A DNA stretch of 29,115 nt from positions 1 to 29,115 of the forward strand of contig CAMPKJ010000031.1 in assembly GCA_946887105.1 (NCBI GenBank). The letters run 5' to 3'. The translations under genes were made by a program, and so were the position numbers. How positions within the stretch are numbered: the first letter of the stretch is position 1; every line of letters begins with the position of its first letter. This stretch comes from an uncultured Acidobacteriota bacterium (GTDB lineage Bacteria; Acidobacteriota; Thermoanaerobaculia; Gp7-AA8). Below, piece by piece: positions 1 to 7,488 of this stretch. The notes beneath the pieces are model-generated. The model was not told the origin of the DNA and made no database searches. It was given only the letters and a program-made list of their open reading frames with translations.

Positions 1-555
1 CTGGAACGCCTGCATCCCCAGCGATCGCGCCGCGGCCACGTTTTCGCTCAGATCCTCGATGTAGACCACCTGATACGCGAGCGCGCCGATGGTGTCCAGC
101 GCGCGGCGGAAGATCTCCGGATCGGGTTTGGCGACCTTCACCCGGTGCGAGAAGATGAAGCGGTCGTCCTTCGCGAACAATGACGAGAACTTGCGCGGGA
201 TCAGCTCCGCGTGCACTTCGTTCGAGTTCGAGAGAAAGGCCACGCGATAGCGCGCGCGCACGCGCTCGAGCAGCTCTTCGATGCCCGGCATCGTGCCCTC
301 GAAGAAGTCGCTCCAGAGCTCGTGAAAGTCGCGGATCGAGCCGCGATAGCCGGTCTTGTCGCAGATGAATTCGTAGAACTCCCAGAACGTCACCGCGCCG
401 CGCTCCATGTCGCGATACGAGCCGGGCGCCTCGAGGATGTCGATCAGGTCGTCGCGTTGCACGGTCGACTCGCGGCAGATGTTCTCCAGCACGCGCTCGT
501 AGGCGAGCTTGATGAGCGTGTTGCCGAGGTCGAACAGAAACCAGGTCGTGGCCAT
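1..555 (-). CDS. HAD-superfamily phosphatase (YihX-like), 3' end beyond window
   Basis: Reading starts at ATG (555) and stays open to base 1, giving 185 residues; the C-terminus lies outside the window. HAD motif I is FDLGNTL with the nucleophile Asp at residue 9. The second Asp of the usual DxD is Gly, as in YihX-type phosphatases with a DLGN motif. Motif II is LSNSNE, motif III is the Lys in KVAKPDPEIF, and motif IV is IEDLSENVAAA near the window edge. The helical cap between motifs I and II fits subfamily IA. Family members dephosphorylate small cytosolic phosphate esters such as sugar phosphates; the substrate here is unknown. It starts 7 bases after the carboxyltransferase stop, so it is probably the last gene seen of the acyl-CoA operon, perhaps only by co-transcription. 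Confidence 0.85.
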   Translation of the reverse strand, partial: MATTWFLFDLGNTLIKLAYERVLENICRESTVQRDDLIDILEAPGSYRDMERGAVTFWEFYEFICDKTGYRGSIRDFHELWSDFFEGTMPGIEELLERVRARYRVAFLSNSNEVHAELIPRKFSSLFAKDDRFIFSHRVKVAKPDPEIFRRALDTIGALAYQVVYIEDLSENVAAARSLGMQAFQ

Positions 556-562
556 CGCGGAG

Positions 563-2170
563 CTACATTCTAAATACGCCGAATCGCGGCTCCGCGATCG
601 GAGCGTTGTACGAGATCGACAGTCCCAGTCCGAGATAGATGCGCGTGTCGGCGGGATCGATCACGCCGTCATCCCACAAACGCGCGGTCGAAAAATAGGG
701 ACTGCCCTCTGTCTCATATTTCGCCAGCACGGGATCGGCGATGCTCCGTTCCTCCTCGGCCGACAGCTCCTTGCCCGCGCGCGCCAGCTGATCGCGCTTC
801 ACCGTCGTCAGCACGCCCGCGGCCTGTTCGCCGCCCATCACCGAGATGCGCGCGTTCGGCCACATCCAGAGAAAGCGCGGCGAATACGCGCGGCCGCACA
901 TGCCGTAGTTGCCGGCGCCGAACGAGCCGCCGAGGATCACCGTGAACTTCGGCACGGTCGAGTTGGCGACCGCGTGCACCATCTTCGCGCCGTCTTTCGC
1001 GATGCCGCCGCGCTCGTACTGCTTGCCGACCATGAAGCCGGTGATGTTCTGCAGGAAGACCAGCGGAATGCGCCGCTGGTTGCACAGCTCGATGAAGTGC
1101 GTCGCCTTCAGCGCCGACTCGGAGAAGAGCACGCCGTTGTTCGCGAGGATGCCGACCTTGTAGCCGAAGATGCGCGCGAAGCCGGTCACGAGCGTCGTGG
1201 CGTAGCGCTCCTTGAACTCCTGGAACTTCGAGCCGTCCACGATGCGCGCGATCACTTCGCGGACGTCATACGGCTTGCGCACGTCCATCGGAATCACGCC
1301 ATGGAGCTCTTTCGGATCGTAGAGCGGATCCTCGGCCGCGATGCGCGCCGGCGGCTCGTTCTTCTCCAGCCGCAGGTTGTCGACGATGTTCCGCACGATG
1401 CCGATGGCGTGCTCGTCATCCTCCGCGAAATGATCCGCGACGCCGCTGATGCGCGTGTGCACGTCCGCGCCGCCCAGCTCTTCCGCCGTCACTTCTTCGC
1501 CGGTCGCGGCCTTCACGAGCGGAGGACCGCCGAGAAAGATCGTGCCGGTGCCTTTCACGATCACCGCCTCGTCGGACATCGCCGGAACGTATGCGCCGCC
1601 CGCGGTGCACGAGCCCATCACCGCGGAGATCTGCGGGATCTCCTGCGCCGACATCACGGCCTGGTTGTAGAAGATGCGTCCGAAGTGCTCGCGATCGGGG
1701 AATACCTCAGCCTGCAGCGGCAGGAACGCGCCGCCGGAATCGACGAGATAGACGCACGGAAGATGGTTCTGCAACGCCACTTCCTGCGCGCGCAGATGCT
1801 TCTTGACGGTGATCGGAAAGTACGTGCCGCCCTTGACCGTCGCGTCGTTGGCGATGATCAGACACTCGCGCTGGTGGATGCGCCCGATGCCGGTGATGAT
1901 CCCCGCGGCCGGCGCCTCGTCGTCGTACATCCCATTCGCGGCCAGCGGCGAGAGCTCGAGAAACGGCGTGTCGGGATCGAGCAGCGCCGCGATGCGCTCC
2001 CGCGGCGGCATCTTGCCCTGCTCCTTGTGCCGCGCCAGGTATTTCGCCCCGCCGCCCTGCCGCGCCGTCTCCAGACGCCGGTTCAGCTCCTCGACCAATC
2101 CGCGCATCCGCTCCGCATTCGCGCTGAAGTCGGCTGAGGAGGTGTCGAGGTGCGTTTCCAACGGTTCCAT
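563..2170 (-). CDS. Acyl-CoA carboxylase carboxyltransferase (beta) subunit, methylcrotonyl-CoA carboxylase type
   Basis: A 535-residue biotin-dependent carboxyltransferase, the full family length. It moves CO2 from carboxybiotin to an acyl-CoA in the cytosol. The N-terminal crotonase-like half carries [10 protein letters not shown] (144-153) and [13 protein letters not shown] (186-198). The C-terminal half carries the [18 protein letters not shown] segment followed by [12 protein letters not shown] (about 415-445). These are closer to methylcrotonyl-CoA carboxylase beta (leucine breakdown, LiuB/MccB) than to PccB. The C-terminal [15 protein letters not shown] stretch also fits. The biotin carboxylase/carrier alpha subunit it needs is not in the window. 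Upstream enoyl-CoA hydratase and B12-mutase genes support a branched-chain amino acid and propionate role. A palindromic element separates it from the hydratase gene. Acyl-CoA specificity cannot be proven from sequence alone. Confidence 0.93.
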   Translation of the reverse strand: MEPLETHLDTSSADFSANAERMRGLVEELNRRLETARQGGGAKYLARHKEQGKMPPRERIAALLDPDTPFLELSPLAANGMYDDEAPAAGIITGIGRIHQRECLIIANDATVKGGTYFPITVKKHLRAQEVALQNHLPCVYLVDSGGAFLPLQAEVFPDREHFGRIFYNQAVMSAQEIPQISAVMGSCTAGGAYVPAMSDEAVIVKGTGTIFLGGPPLVKAATGEEVTAEELGGADVHTRISGVADHFAEDDEHAIGIVRNIVDNLRLEKNEPPARIAAEDPLYDPKELHGVIPMDVRKPYDVREVIARIVDGSKFQEFKERYATTLVTGFARIFGYKVGILANNGVLFSESALKATHFIELCNQRRIPLVFLQNITGFMVGKQYERGGIAKDGAKMVHAVANSTVPKFTVILGGSFGAGNYGMCGRAYSPRFLWMWPNARISVMGGEQAAGVLTTVKRDQLARAGKELSAEEERSIADPVLAKYETEGSPYFSTARLWDDGVIDPADTRIYLGLGLSISYNAPIAEPRFGVFRM

Positions 2171-2197
2171 GCGCGGCGGAGTTTATCTGATGGCGAA

Positions 2198-2302
2198 TGT
2201 CATCCCGAGCGTGAGTCGAGGGACCTGGGCGGCGGGGCGGCACGAGGATCGTGCATCGAGCCACACGTCCGCCCAGGTCCCTCGCTCACGCTCGGGATGA
2301 CA
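2198..2302. repeat. Palindromic intergenic element, long inverted repeat
   Basis: Left arm 2198-2232 and right arm 2269-2302 are reverse complements except for one extra T in the left arm; the spacer is about 36 bases. The arms begin TGTCATCCCGAGCGTGAG. The core resembles the TCATCC(C/T)GAGCG repeat seen again at 6043. The right arm enters the hydratase gene: its last four codons (SSRA) and TGA stop (2286-2288) are repeat sequence. It could act as a partial terminator or an mRNA-stabilising stem inside the operon. No T-run follows either arm. Confidence 0.85.
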
Positions 2303-2903
2303 GGTGCGTCTTGATCAACCGCGTCGTCTCCGGATCGAGTGCGGCTAGTCGCGCAAGCTCCTCCTCATGCGATTCCGCGACCCGATCGACGAGTCCCATC
2401 TCCAGCGCCTCGGCCGCGGAGAACGTGCGGTTCGCGAGAAACAACTGATTGGCAGCGGCGCGCGTGAGCACCTTCCGCCACCGCGACGTTCCGCCGAAGC
2501 CGGTGACGATGCCGATGCGCGCGCCGGGATGCGCGAAGCGCGAGCGCGGAGTGGCCAGACGCACGTCGAATGCGAGCACGAGATCGAGCGCGCCGCCGAA
2601 ACAGTCGCCGTCGATCAGCGCGACCGTGAGAGACGGCAGGCGCTCGATCGCCGCGAACACCTCCTGCCCGAGCTGCGCGAACGCGTACGCATCCATGGCG
2701 GTGAAGCGCTGCATCTCGGCCATGTCGGCGCCCGCGGCGAAAAGGCGCGACTGGCCGGATCTGAAGACGAGCGTGGTCGCGGAAATGCTGTCGATCGCGG
2801 AGCGCAGCTCCCGCAGCGCATCGCTGGAGAGCAGATTCATCCCGCCGTCGTCGAACGCGATCTCCGTCCAGTCGCGCGTCTCACTGACGGCGAACCGCGG
2901 CAT
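2286..2903 (-). CDS. Enoyl-CoA hydratase/isomerase family protein, short at C-terminus
   Basis: A 205-residue crotonase-fold protein. The oxyanion-hole segments are visible: GADMAEM (about 58-64) and the GDCFGGALDLVLAFDVRLAT region (about 99-118), followed by FAHPGARIGI. Members hydrate or isomerise enoyl-CoA thioesters in the cytosol. Beside a methylcrotonyl-type carboxylase, a methylglutaconyl-CoA hydratase role is possible but unproven. The usual catalytic Glu positions are not clear. Normal members have about 255-265 residues. This one stops around the conserved K region, so the C-terminal trimerisation helices are missing. The last four residues and the stop come from the adjoining palindromic element, so truncation by repeat insertion is plausible. 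Its ATG shares one base with the stop of the B12-subunit gene (TGATG), implying coupled translation. Confidence 0.85.
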   Translation of the reverse strand: MPRFAVSETRDWTEIAFDDGGMNLLSSDALRELRSAIDSISATTLVFRSGQSRLFAAGADMAEMQRFTAMDAYAFAQLGQEVFAAIERLPSLTVALIDGDCFGGALDLVLAFDVRLATPRSRFAHPGARIGIVTGFGGTSRWRKVLTRAAANQLFLANRTFSAAEALEMGLVDRVAESHEEELARLAALDPETTRLIKTHLSSRA

Positions 2904-3301
2904 CAGCGCTGGATCGCGGAACGGATCGCTTCGACGGCGGCGGAGGTCGGCGTGCCCGGCAGGAAGATCTCGCGGATGCCCAGCGCCTTCAGCTTCGGCA
3001 CGTCCTGCTCCGGAATGATTCCGCCAGCGAACACCACGATCCCTTGCGCATCCTCTTCCTCGAGCAGGCGCATGATCTCCGGGAAGAGCACATTGTGCGC
3101 GCCGGAAAGGATCGAGAGACCGATCGCGTCGACGTCCTCCTGCACCGCCGCGGCCACGATCTGCTCGGGCGTCTGGCGCAGTCCGGTGTAGATCACTTCC
3201 ATGCCCGAGTCGCGCAGCGCGCGGGCGATCACTTTCGCGCCGCGATCGTGGCCGTCGAGGCCTGGTTTGGCGATCAGCACCCGGATTTTTCGTTCGCTCA
3301 T
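2903..3301 (-). CDS. Cobalamin-binding (small) subunit of methylmalonyl-CoA mutase type
   Basis: A 132-residue stand-alone B12-binding domain. The base-off/His-on signature is intact: [13 protein letters not shown] near the N-terminus (the His is the lower cobalt ligand), then [10 protein letters not shown] and [11 protein letters not shown]. Free-standing domains of this size pair with a separate large subunit in acyl-CoA mutases, interconverting methylmalonyl-CoA and succinyl-CoA or acting on related substrates. The large subunit is not in the window. The ATG at 3301 overlaps the acetyltransferase stop by 4 bases (ATGA), and the gene's own stop overlaps the hydratase start by one base. It therefore sits in the middle of a translationally coupled trio. 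The exact substrate depends on the missing partner. Confidence 0.92.
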   Translation of the reverse strand: MSERKIRVLIAKPGLDGHDRGAKVIARALRDSGMEVIYTGLRQTPEQIVAAAVQEDVDAIGLSILSGAHNVLFPEIMRLLEEEDAQGIVVFAGGIIPEQDVPKLKALGIREIFLPGTPTSAAVEAIRSAIQR

Positions 3302-3909
3302 GAGGTCTCCCCTGCCGTCGAAGGAACGGCGCCGTCGCGGAACGTCGAGAGGATCACGATGTCGTGATAGCTCCCCTCGCGATAGAACTCGCGCCGCAGC
3401 CGCCCTTCCTGCACGAAGCCAAGCGTCTCCAGGATGTGCTTCGCGCGTTCGTTGTAATCGAAAACGTTGATGCGCAGCTTCTGCAGGTTCATCTCCTCGA
3501 ACGCGAAGTGCACCAGCGTGCGGATCGCGTCGGCGCCGAACCCCTTGTTCCACGCGGCCGGCTCGCCGATGAACAGCCCGAATGCCGCCGTGCGCGACAC
3601 CCAGTCGATGTCGTGGATCGAGGCGTTGCCGATGTGCGCGCGATCCTCCTTGCGCTCGATCGCAAAATGACGCTCCGACCCATCCGGCTGCATGGCCCGC
3701 TCCAGCCATTCGATCTCGTTCTGGAACGCGATCGGATAGCGCGACTTGAGCGTGCGCACGATGTTCGGATCGTTCATCCAGCGATAGCAGCGCTCGCCGT
3801 CCTCGCGCTCGAACGCGCGCAGGATCACATGCTCACCCGCGATCATGAATCGGCGGCCGGACTTTTCCCGGGGATCGGGCGCAAACGCGCGCTCGGTGCG
3901 GTTGGACAT
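3298..3909 (-). CDS. GNAT-family N-acetyltransferase (RimJ/RimL-like)
   Basis: A 203-residue acetyltransferase. The GNAT fold is shown by the start of the domain at about residue 22 ([20 protein letters not shown]), the acetyl-CoA loop region [13 protein letters not shown], and the typical C-terminal [18 protein letters not shown] block followed by a tyrosine/hydrophobic strand. Such proteins acetylate protein N-termini, amino acids or small amines using acetyl-CoA in the cytosol. The target is unknown. It is the first gene of the acyl-CoA cluster and overlaps the B12-subunit gene by 4 bases. I chose ATG 3909 because a perfect TATAAT lies 10 bases upstream on this strand; a later ATG at residue 22 also leaves a complete domain. 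Confidence 0.88.
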   Translation of the reverse strand: MSNRTERAFAPDPREKSGRRFMIAGEHVILRAFEREDGERCYRWMNDPNIVRTLKSRYPIAFQNEIEWLERAMQPDGSERHFAIERKEDRAHIGNASIHDIDWVSRTAAFGLFIGEPAAWNKGFGADAIRTLVHFAFEEMNLQKLRINVFDYNERAKHILETLGFVQEGRLRREFYREGSYHDIVILSTFRDGAVPSTAGETS

Positions 3910-3919
3910 TCGGGCGCGG

Positions 3920-3925
3920 ATTATA
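3920..3925 (-). promoter_or_regulatory. Predicted -10 box of the GNAT-B12-hydratase operon
   Basis: On the minus strand this reads TATAAT, ending 10 bases before ATG 3909, so transcription would begin about 4 bases before the start codon and give a nearly leaderless mRNA. No Shine-Dalgarno sequence is visible. The best -35 candidate, TTGAGA (minus strand, 3950-3945), lies inside the octamer palindrome at a long 19-base spacing. Confidence 0.5.
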
Positions 3926-3926
3926 G

Positions 3927-4004
3927 AGTCGCAAAGTCGCAAAGTCTCAAAGAGGGCGCCATCGGCAATCTTTGCGACTTTGCCACTTTGAGACTTTGCG
4001 ACTT
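3927..4004. repeat. Inverted repeat built of tandem 8-base units in the divergent promoter region
   Basis: The left arm 3927-3952 holds about three copies of the unit AAAGTCGC/AAAGTCTC. The right arm 3970-4004 holds about four copies in the opposite orientation. The 17-base spacer is GC-rich. The arms pair over more than 24 bases in several registers because each arm is itself tandemly repeated. It fills nearly all of the 110-base gap between the divergent GNAT and M13 peptidase genes and contains the only -35-like hexamers (TTGAGA) for both. Confidence 0.85.
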
Positions 4005-4007
4005 TCC

Positions 4008-4013
4008 TATACT
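4008..4013 (+). promoter_or_regulatory. Predicted -10 box of the M13 peptidase gene
   Basis: TATACT lies 6 bases before ATG 4020. Transcription would start at or next to the A of the start codon, a leaderless arrangement. There is no Shine-Dalgarno sequence upstream. TTGAGA at 3988-3993 is a possible -35, but at a short 14-base spacing. Confidence 0.4.
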
Positions 4014-4019
4014 CCCCCG

Positions 4020-6032
4020 ATGCGCATCGCACCGCTCGCCTCCCTGCTCCTGTCCGCCACGCTTCTCGCCCAGACGCCACAGCGCGGCGTGTTCCTCGAG
4101 GACATCGACCGCGGCGCGGATGCCTGTACGAATTTCTACGACTATGCGAACGGCGCGTGGCGCAAGGCCAATCCGATCCCGGCGTCGATGCAGCGATGGA
4201 GTCGCCGCTGGGCGTCCGGAGAGCTGAGCAAGGAGCAGTTGCGCACCATCCTCGACGATCTGTCGAAGCGCAACGACTGGCCGAAGAGCTCGATCGATCA
4301 GCAGGTCACCGACTTCTACGGCTCGTGCATGGACGAGCAGCGCATCAACGAGGCCGGCCTGAAGCCGATCGAGCCGCTGCTGGCCGAGATCGACGCAATC
4401 CGCACCCGCGCGCAGCTGCAGCAGATGATCACCCGCCTCGGCGATCTGCAGATCAGCGCGCCGTTCGGCATCGCCGCCTCGTACGACAACCACAATCCTC
4501 AACGGGTGATCGGCTTCGTCTTCGCGGGCGGTCTCAGCCTCCCCGACCGCGATTACTACATGTCCACGCAGCCGCGCTTCGTCGACACGCGCGCGAAGTA
4601 CCTCGAGCACGTCGCGGCGATGTTCGCGCTCGCGGGGGAGAGCAAGGACGCTGCGCAGAAGTCCGCCAACGCCGTCTTCGCCCTCGAGTCACGGCTGGCC
4701 ACCGCACATTTCACCAACGTCGAACGCCGCGATCCGAAGCTGAGCGACAACATGATGACCGTCGCCCAGCTGCAGAAGATGACGCCGCACTTCGACTGGA
4801 CGTCGTACTTCCGCCGCACCGGTCTTCCCGGAGCGGACGTGAACGTCATGCAGCCGAAGTTCATGGCCACCGTCGACCGCGAGCTCGCGGAGACGCCGCT
4901 CGGCGCCTGGCGCACGTATCTGAAGTGGCGGCTGCTGACCACCGCGGCCGAACATCTCTCGAAGCCGTTCGTGGAGGAGAACTTCGCGTTCTACGACGCT
5001 TACCTGCGCGGCTCGAAGGAGATGAAGCCGCGCTGGAAGACGTGCGTCGAAACGACGGACGCGCTCCTCGGCGAGGCGCTCGGGCAGCGTTACGTCGAGC
5101 GCTACTTCCCCGCTGAAGCGAAGGCGCGCATGCAGGAGATGGTCACCAACCTGCTGGCGGCGATGGGCGACACCATCCGCGGCCTCGAATGGATGGGACC
5201 GGAGACGAAGAAGCAGGCGCTCGAAAAGCTGTCGACGTTCAATCCGAAAGTCGGCTATCCGGACAAGTGGCGCGACTACAGCTCCGTCGCGATCCGGCCG
5301 GGCGCGTACTTCCAGAACCTCGTCGCGGCGACAAAGTTCTCGACGATGGAAGACCGCTCGCGGATCGGAAAGGCCACCGATCGCGATCGCTGGGAGATGA
5401 CGCCGCCGACCTCGAACGCGTACTACAACCCGCCGCTCAATGAGATCGTCTTCCCCGCCGGCATCCTGCAGCCGCCCGCGTTCGACGTGAACGCGACCGA
5501 TGCGGTGAACTACGGCGCGATCGGCGTGGTCATCGGACACGAGATCAGCCACGGCTTCGACGACCAGGGCTCGCAGTACGACGCGCAGGGCCGCCTGCGG
5601 AACTGGTGGACGAACGAGGATCGCACGCGCTTTCTCGAACGCGCCGAGTGCGTGGTGAATCAGTTCGAGGGGTACTTCATCGAGCCGGGCATCCATCACA
5701 ACGGCAAGCTGGTTCTCGGCGAATCGATCGGCGATCTCGCCGGCGCCAAGATCGCCTACCTCGGCCTGCAGAAAGCGCAGGCCAAAAATCCCGGCACGAC
5801 CATCGACGGACTGACTCCCGACCAGCAATTCTTCATCGCCTGGGGCCAGTTCCGCGGCGACGAGCTGCGCCCGGAAACGAAACGCACCATGGTGCAGGGC
5901 GGCCCGCATCCGACCGGCGAGTTCCGCGTGATCGGCCCGCTCTCGAACATGCCCGAGTTCGCGGCCGCGTTCGGATGCAAACAGGATTCGTTGATGGTGC
6001 GGCCGGCCGAGAAGCGCTGCGAGGTCTGGTAG
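4020..6032 (+). CDS. Secreted M13 family zinc metallopeptidase (neprilysin/PepO-like)
   Basis: A 670-residue protein of normal family length. A signal peptide (MRIAPLASLLLSATLLAQ) supports export, and there is no lipobox Cys. M13 landmarks are complete: the N-terminal ACTNFYDYANGAW, NAYYNPPLNEIVFPAG (substrate-binding, about 465-480), zinc motif HEISH (507-511), third ligand E568 in GESIGDLAG with D572, the GDELRPETK region, and the C-terminal CEVW. It should hydrolyse oligopeptides up to a few kDa outside the cytoplasm. I chose ATG 4020 rather than an in-frame start 48 bases upstream because the latter would add residues encoded by the octamer repeat before the signal peptide. A promoter at 4008 also fits. 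It is the first plus-strand gene and probably monocistronic or weakly linked to the P450. Confidence 0.95.
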   Translation: MRIAPLASLLLSATLLAQTPQRGVFLEDIDRGADACTNFYDYANGAWRKANPIPASMQRWSRRWASGELSKEQLRTILDDLSKRNDWPKSSIDQQVTDFYGSCMDEQRINEAGLKPIEPLLAEIDAIRTRAQLQQMITRLGDLQISAPFGIAASYDNHNPQRVIGFVFAGGLSLPDRDYYMSTQPRFVDTRAKYLEHVAAMFALAGESKDAAQKSANAVFALESRLATAHFTNVERRDPKLSDNMMTVAQLQKMTPHFDWTSYFRRTGLPGADVNVMQPKFMATVDRELAETPLGAWRTYLKWRLLTTAAEHLSKPFVEENFAFYDAYLRGSKEMKPRWKTCVETTDALLGEALGQRYVERYFPAEAKARMQEMVTNLLAAMGDTIRGLEWMGPETKKQALEKLSTFNPKVGYPDKWRDYSSVAIRPGAYFQNLVAATKFSTMEDRSRIGKATDRDRWEMTPPTSNAYYNPPLNEIVFPAGILQPPAFDVNATDAVNYGAIGVVIGHEISHGFDDQGSQYDAQGRLRNWWTNEDRTRFLERAECVVNQFEGYFIEPGIHHNGKLVLGESIGDLAGAKIAYLGLQKAQAKNPGTTIDGLTPDQQFFIAWGQFRGDELRPETKRTMVQGGPHPTGEFRVIGPLSNMPEFAAAFGCKQDSLMVRPAEKRCEVW

Positions 6033-6042
6033 TCCGCGCCCC

Positions 6043-6099
6043 GTCATCCTGAGCGAAGCGAAGGATCTCCGAATGCGACGCTCTCGCATCCGGAGACCC
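6043..6099. repeat. TCATCCTGAGCG-type repeat with hairpin
   Basis: The gap between the peptidase stop and the P450 start (108 bases) holds TCATCCTGAGCGAAGCGAAG from 6044, running into a hairpin. Arms 6063-6078 and 6084-6099 match at 14 of 16 positions around a 5-base loop. The opening matches the core of the element at 2198. There is no T-run, so a rho-independent terminator is doubtful; mRNA 3'-end protection is an alternative. Confidence 0.7.
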
Positions 6100-6140
6100 T
6101 GTCGTGTCCGTCGCCGAATCCGCCGCCCGTCCGCGTCCGT

Positions 6141-7481
6141 ATGTCGGACATGACCTCGACACCGACGACCCCTCCGCTCCCGCCTGGCCGCAACGGTCTC
6201 CCGCTCCTCGGGGAGACGCTCGCGTTCGCGAAGAATCCGTTCCGCTTCATCGACGAGCGTCTCGCGCGGCATGGGCGGATCTTCCGCTCGAACGTTCTCG
6301 GGCGGCGGTCGGTCGTGGTGGCCGGTCCCGAGGCGGCCGGGCACTTCATCGACGCCCGCATCGTCATGCGCGAAGGCTCGATGCCGCCGCACATCCAGGA
6401 GCTGTTCGGCGGACGGAGCCTGCCGCTGCTCGACGGCGAAGTGCACCGCGCGCGCAAGAGCGTCGTGCTGCAGGCCTTCACGCGCGCCGCGCTCACAGCG
6501 TACCTGCCGGGAATCCAGTCGACTACCGAGCGCTACTTCGAGCGCTGGTCGCGGGAGAACGAGATCGCCTGGCTGGACGAGATGAAGCGGCTGGCCATCG
6601 AGGTGATCTGCACGACCGTGATCGGCATGGCCCCCGGACCGCAGATGAATCGCCTGCGCCAGGACTACGGCACGCTCACCGCCGGATTCGCATCGTTGCC
6701 GGTCAACATCCCCGGCACGCGTTACCGCAAGGCGCTGCAGGCGCGCGATCGCATCCTCGCGGTGCTGCGCGCGTGCGTCGAACAGCGCCGCCGCACGCCC
6801 GCCGACGATGGCCTGTCGCGCATTCTCGCCGCGGCGGCCAGCACCGGCACCGCGCTGAGCGACGAAGAGGCCACGCTCGAAGCGCACCACATCGTCATCG
6901 CCGGCTACATCGTCTACGCGGAGCTCGGCGCGATGATCCAGCAGCTCACCGCGCATCCGCAGGTCCGCGAGCGTCTGGCGGCGGAGATCGCGGAGCAAGC
7001 ACCGTCGGGCGCGCTGACGCTCGAACAGCTCGCGATGTCGATGCCGTATCTGATGCAGGTCGTCAATGAAGTGAAGCGCCTCTGCCCGATCATCCCGGCC
7101 GTATTCGGCAAGAGCCGGGAGACATTCGAGGTCGGCGGCTTGACCATTCCCGCCGGCTGGATGGTGATGTTCGCGCTGCGGCCCAGTCATGTGGAGCACG
7201 GCGTCTACACCGATCCGCAACGCTTCGATCCCGACCGCTTCTCGCCCGAGCGCGCCGAAGACCGCCGCCACGATCATGCCTTCGTGCCGCAGGGCGCCGG
7301 TCCGGCGATGGGACATCGCTGCCCCGGGCTCGATTACGCGACGTACTTCATGGCCGTCTTCGCGATCGTGCTGCTGCGCGGCTACACGTGGGCGCTCCCG
7401 CCGCAGAGTTTCGAAGTGGACTGGAGCAAGACGCCGCCGGACGTGAAGGGTGGCTTGCGCGCGCGAGTGCGGGCACAATGA
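6141..7481 (+). CDS. Cytochrome P450 with atypical I-helix and cysteine loop
   Basis: A 446-residue soluble P450. The N-terminal LPPGRNGLPLLGETLAF resembles CYP120/CYP26-type entries. The ExxR motif is E310-R313 (EVKR). The haem thiolate is C394 in QGAGPAMGHRCPG, a lengthened loop with GHRCPG as in CYP152 fatty-acid peroxygenases rather than the common FGxGxHxCxG. The I-helix reads IAGYIVYAE at about 252-260, so the acid-alcohol pair of (A/G)Gx(D/E)T used to activate O2 is absent. The CYP152 Arg-Pro carboxylate-binding pair is also not evident. It may be a peroxygenase or a P450 with other chemistry; no ferredoxin or reductase gene is adjacent. Its TGA lies 7 bases before the next gene's ATG. 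No Shine-Dalgarno sequence is seen, and ATG 6150 is an alternative start. Confidence 0.9.
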   Translation: MSDMTSTPTTPPLPPGRNGLPLLGETLAFAKNPFRFIDERLARHGRIFRSNVLGRRSVVVAGPEAAGHFIDARIVMREGSMPPHIQELFGGRSLPLLDGEVHRARKSVVLQAFTRAALTAYLPGIQSTTERYFERWSRENEIAWLDEMKRLAIEVICTTVIGMAPGPQMNRLRQDYGTLTAGFASLPVNIPGTRYRKALQARDRILAVLRACVEQRRRTPADDGLSRILAAAASTGTALSDEEATLEAHHIVIAGYIVYAELGAMIQQLTAHPQVRERLAAEIAEQAPSGALTLEQLAMSMPYLMQVVNEVKRLCPIIPAVFGKSRETFEVGGLTIPAGWMVMFALRPSHVEHGVYTDPQRFDPDRFSPERAEDRRHDHAFVPQGAGPAMGHRCPGLDYATYFMAVFAIVLLRGYTWALPPQSFEVDWSKTPPDVKGGLRARVRAQ

Positions 7482-7488
7482 TGCCTTC

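Noticed and set aside
509..2137. Long open frame (542 codons) opposite the carboxyltransferase gene
   Set aside because: Arg/His/Asp-rich composition typical of antisense frames in GC-rich DNA; the minus-strand gene has clear family motifs.
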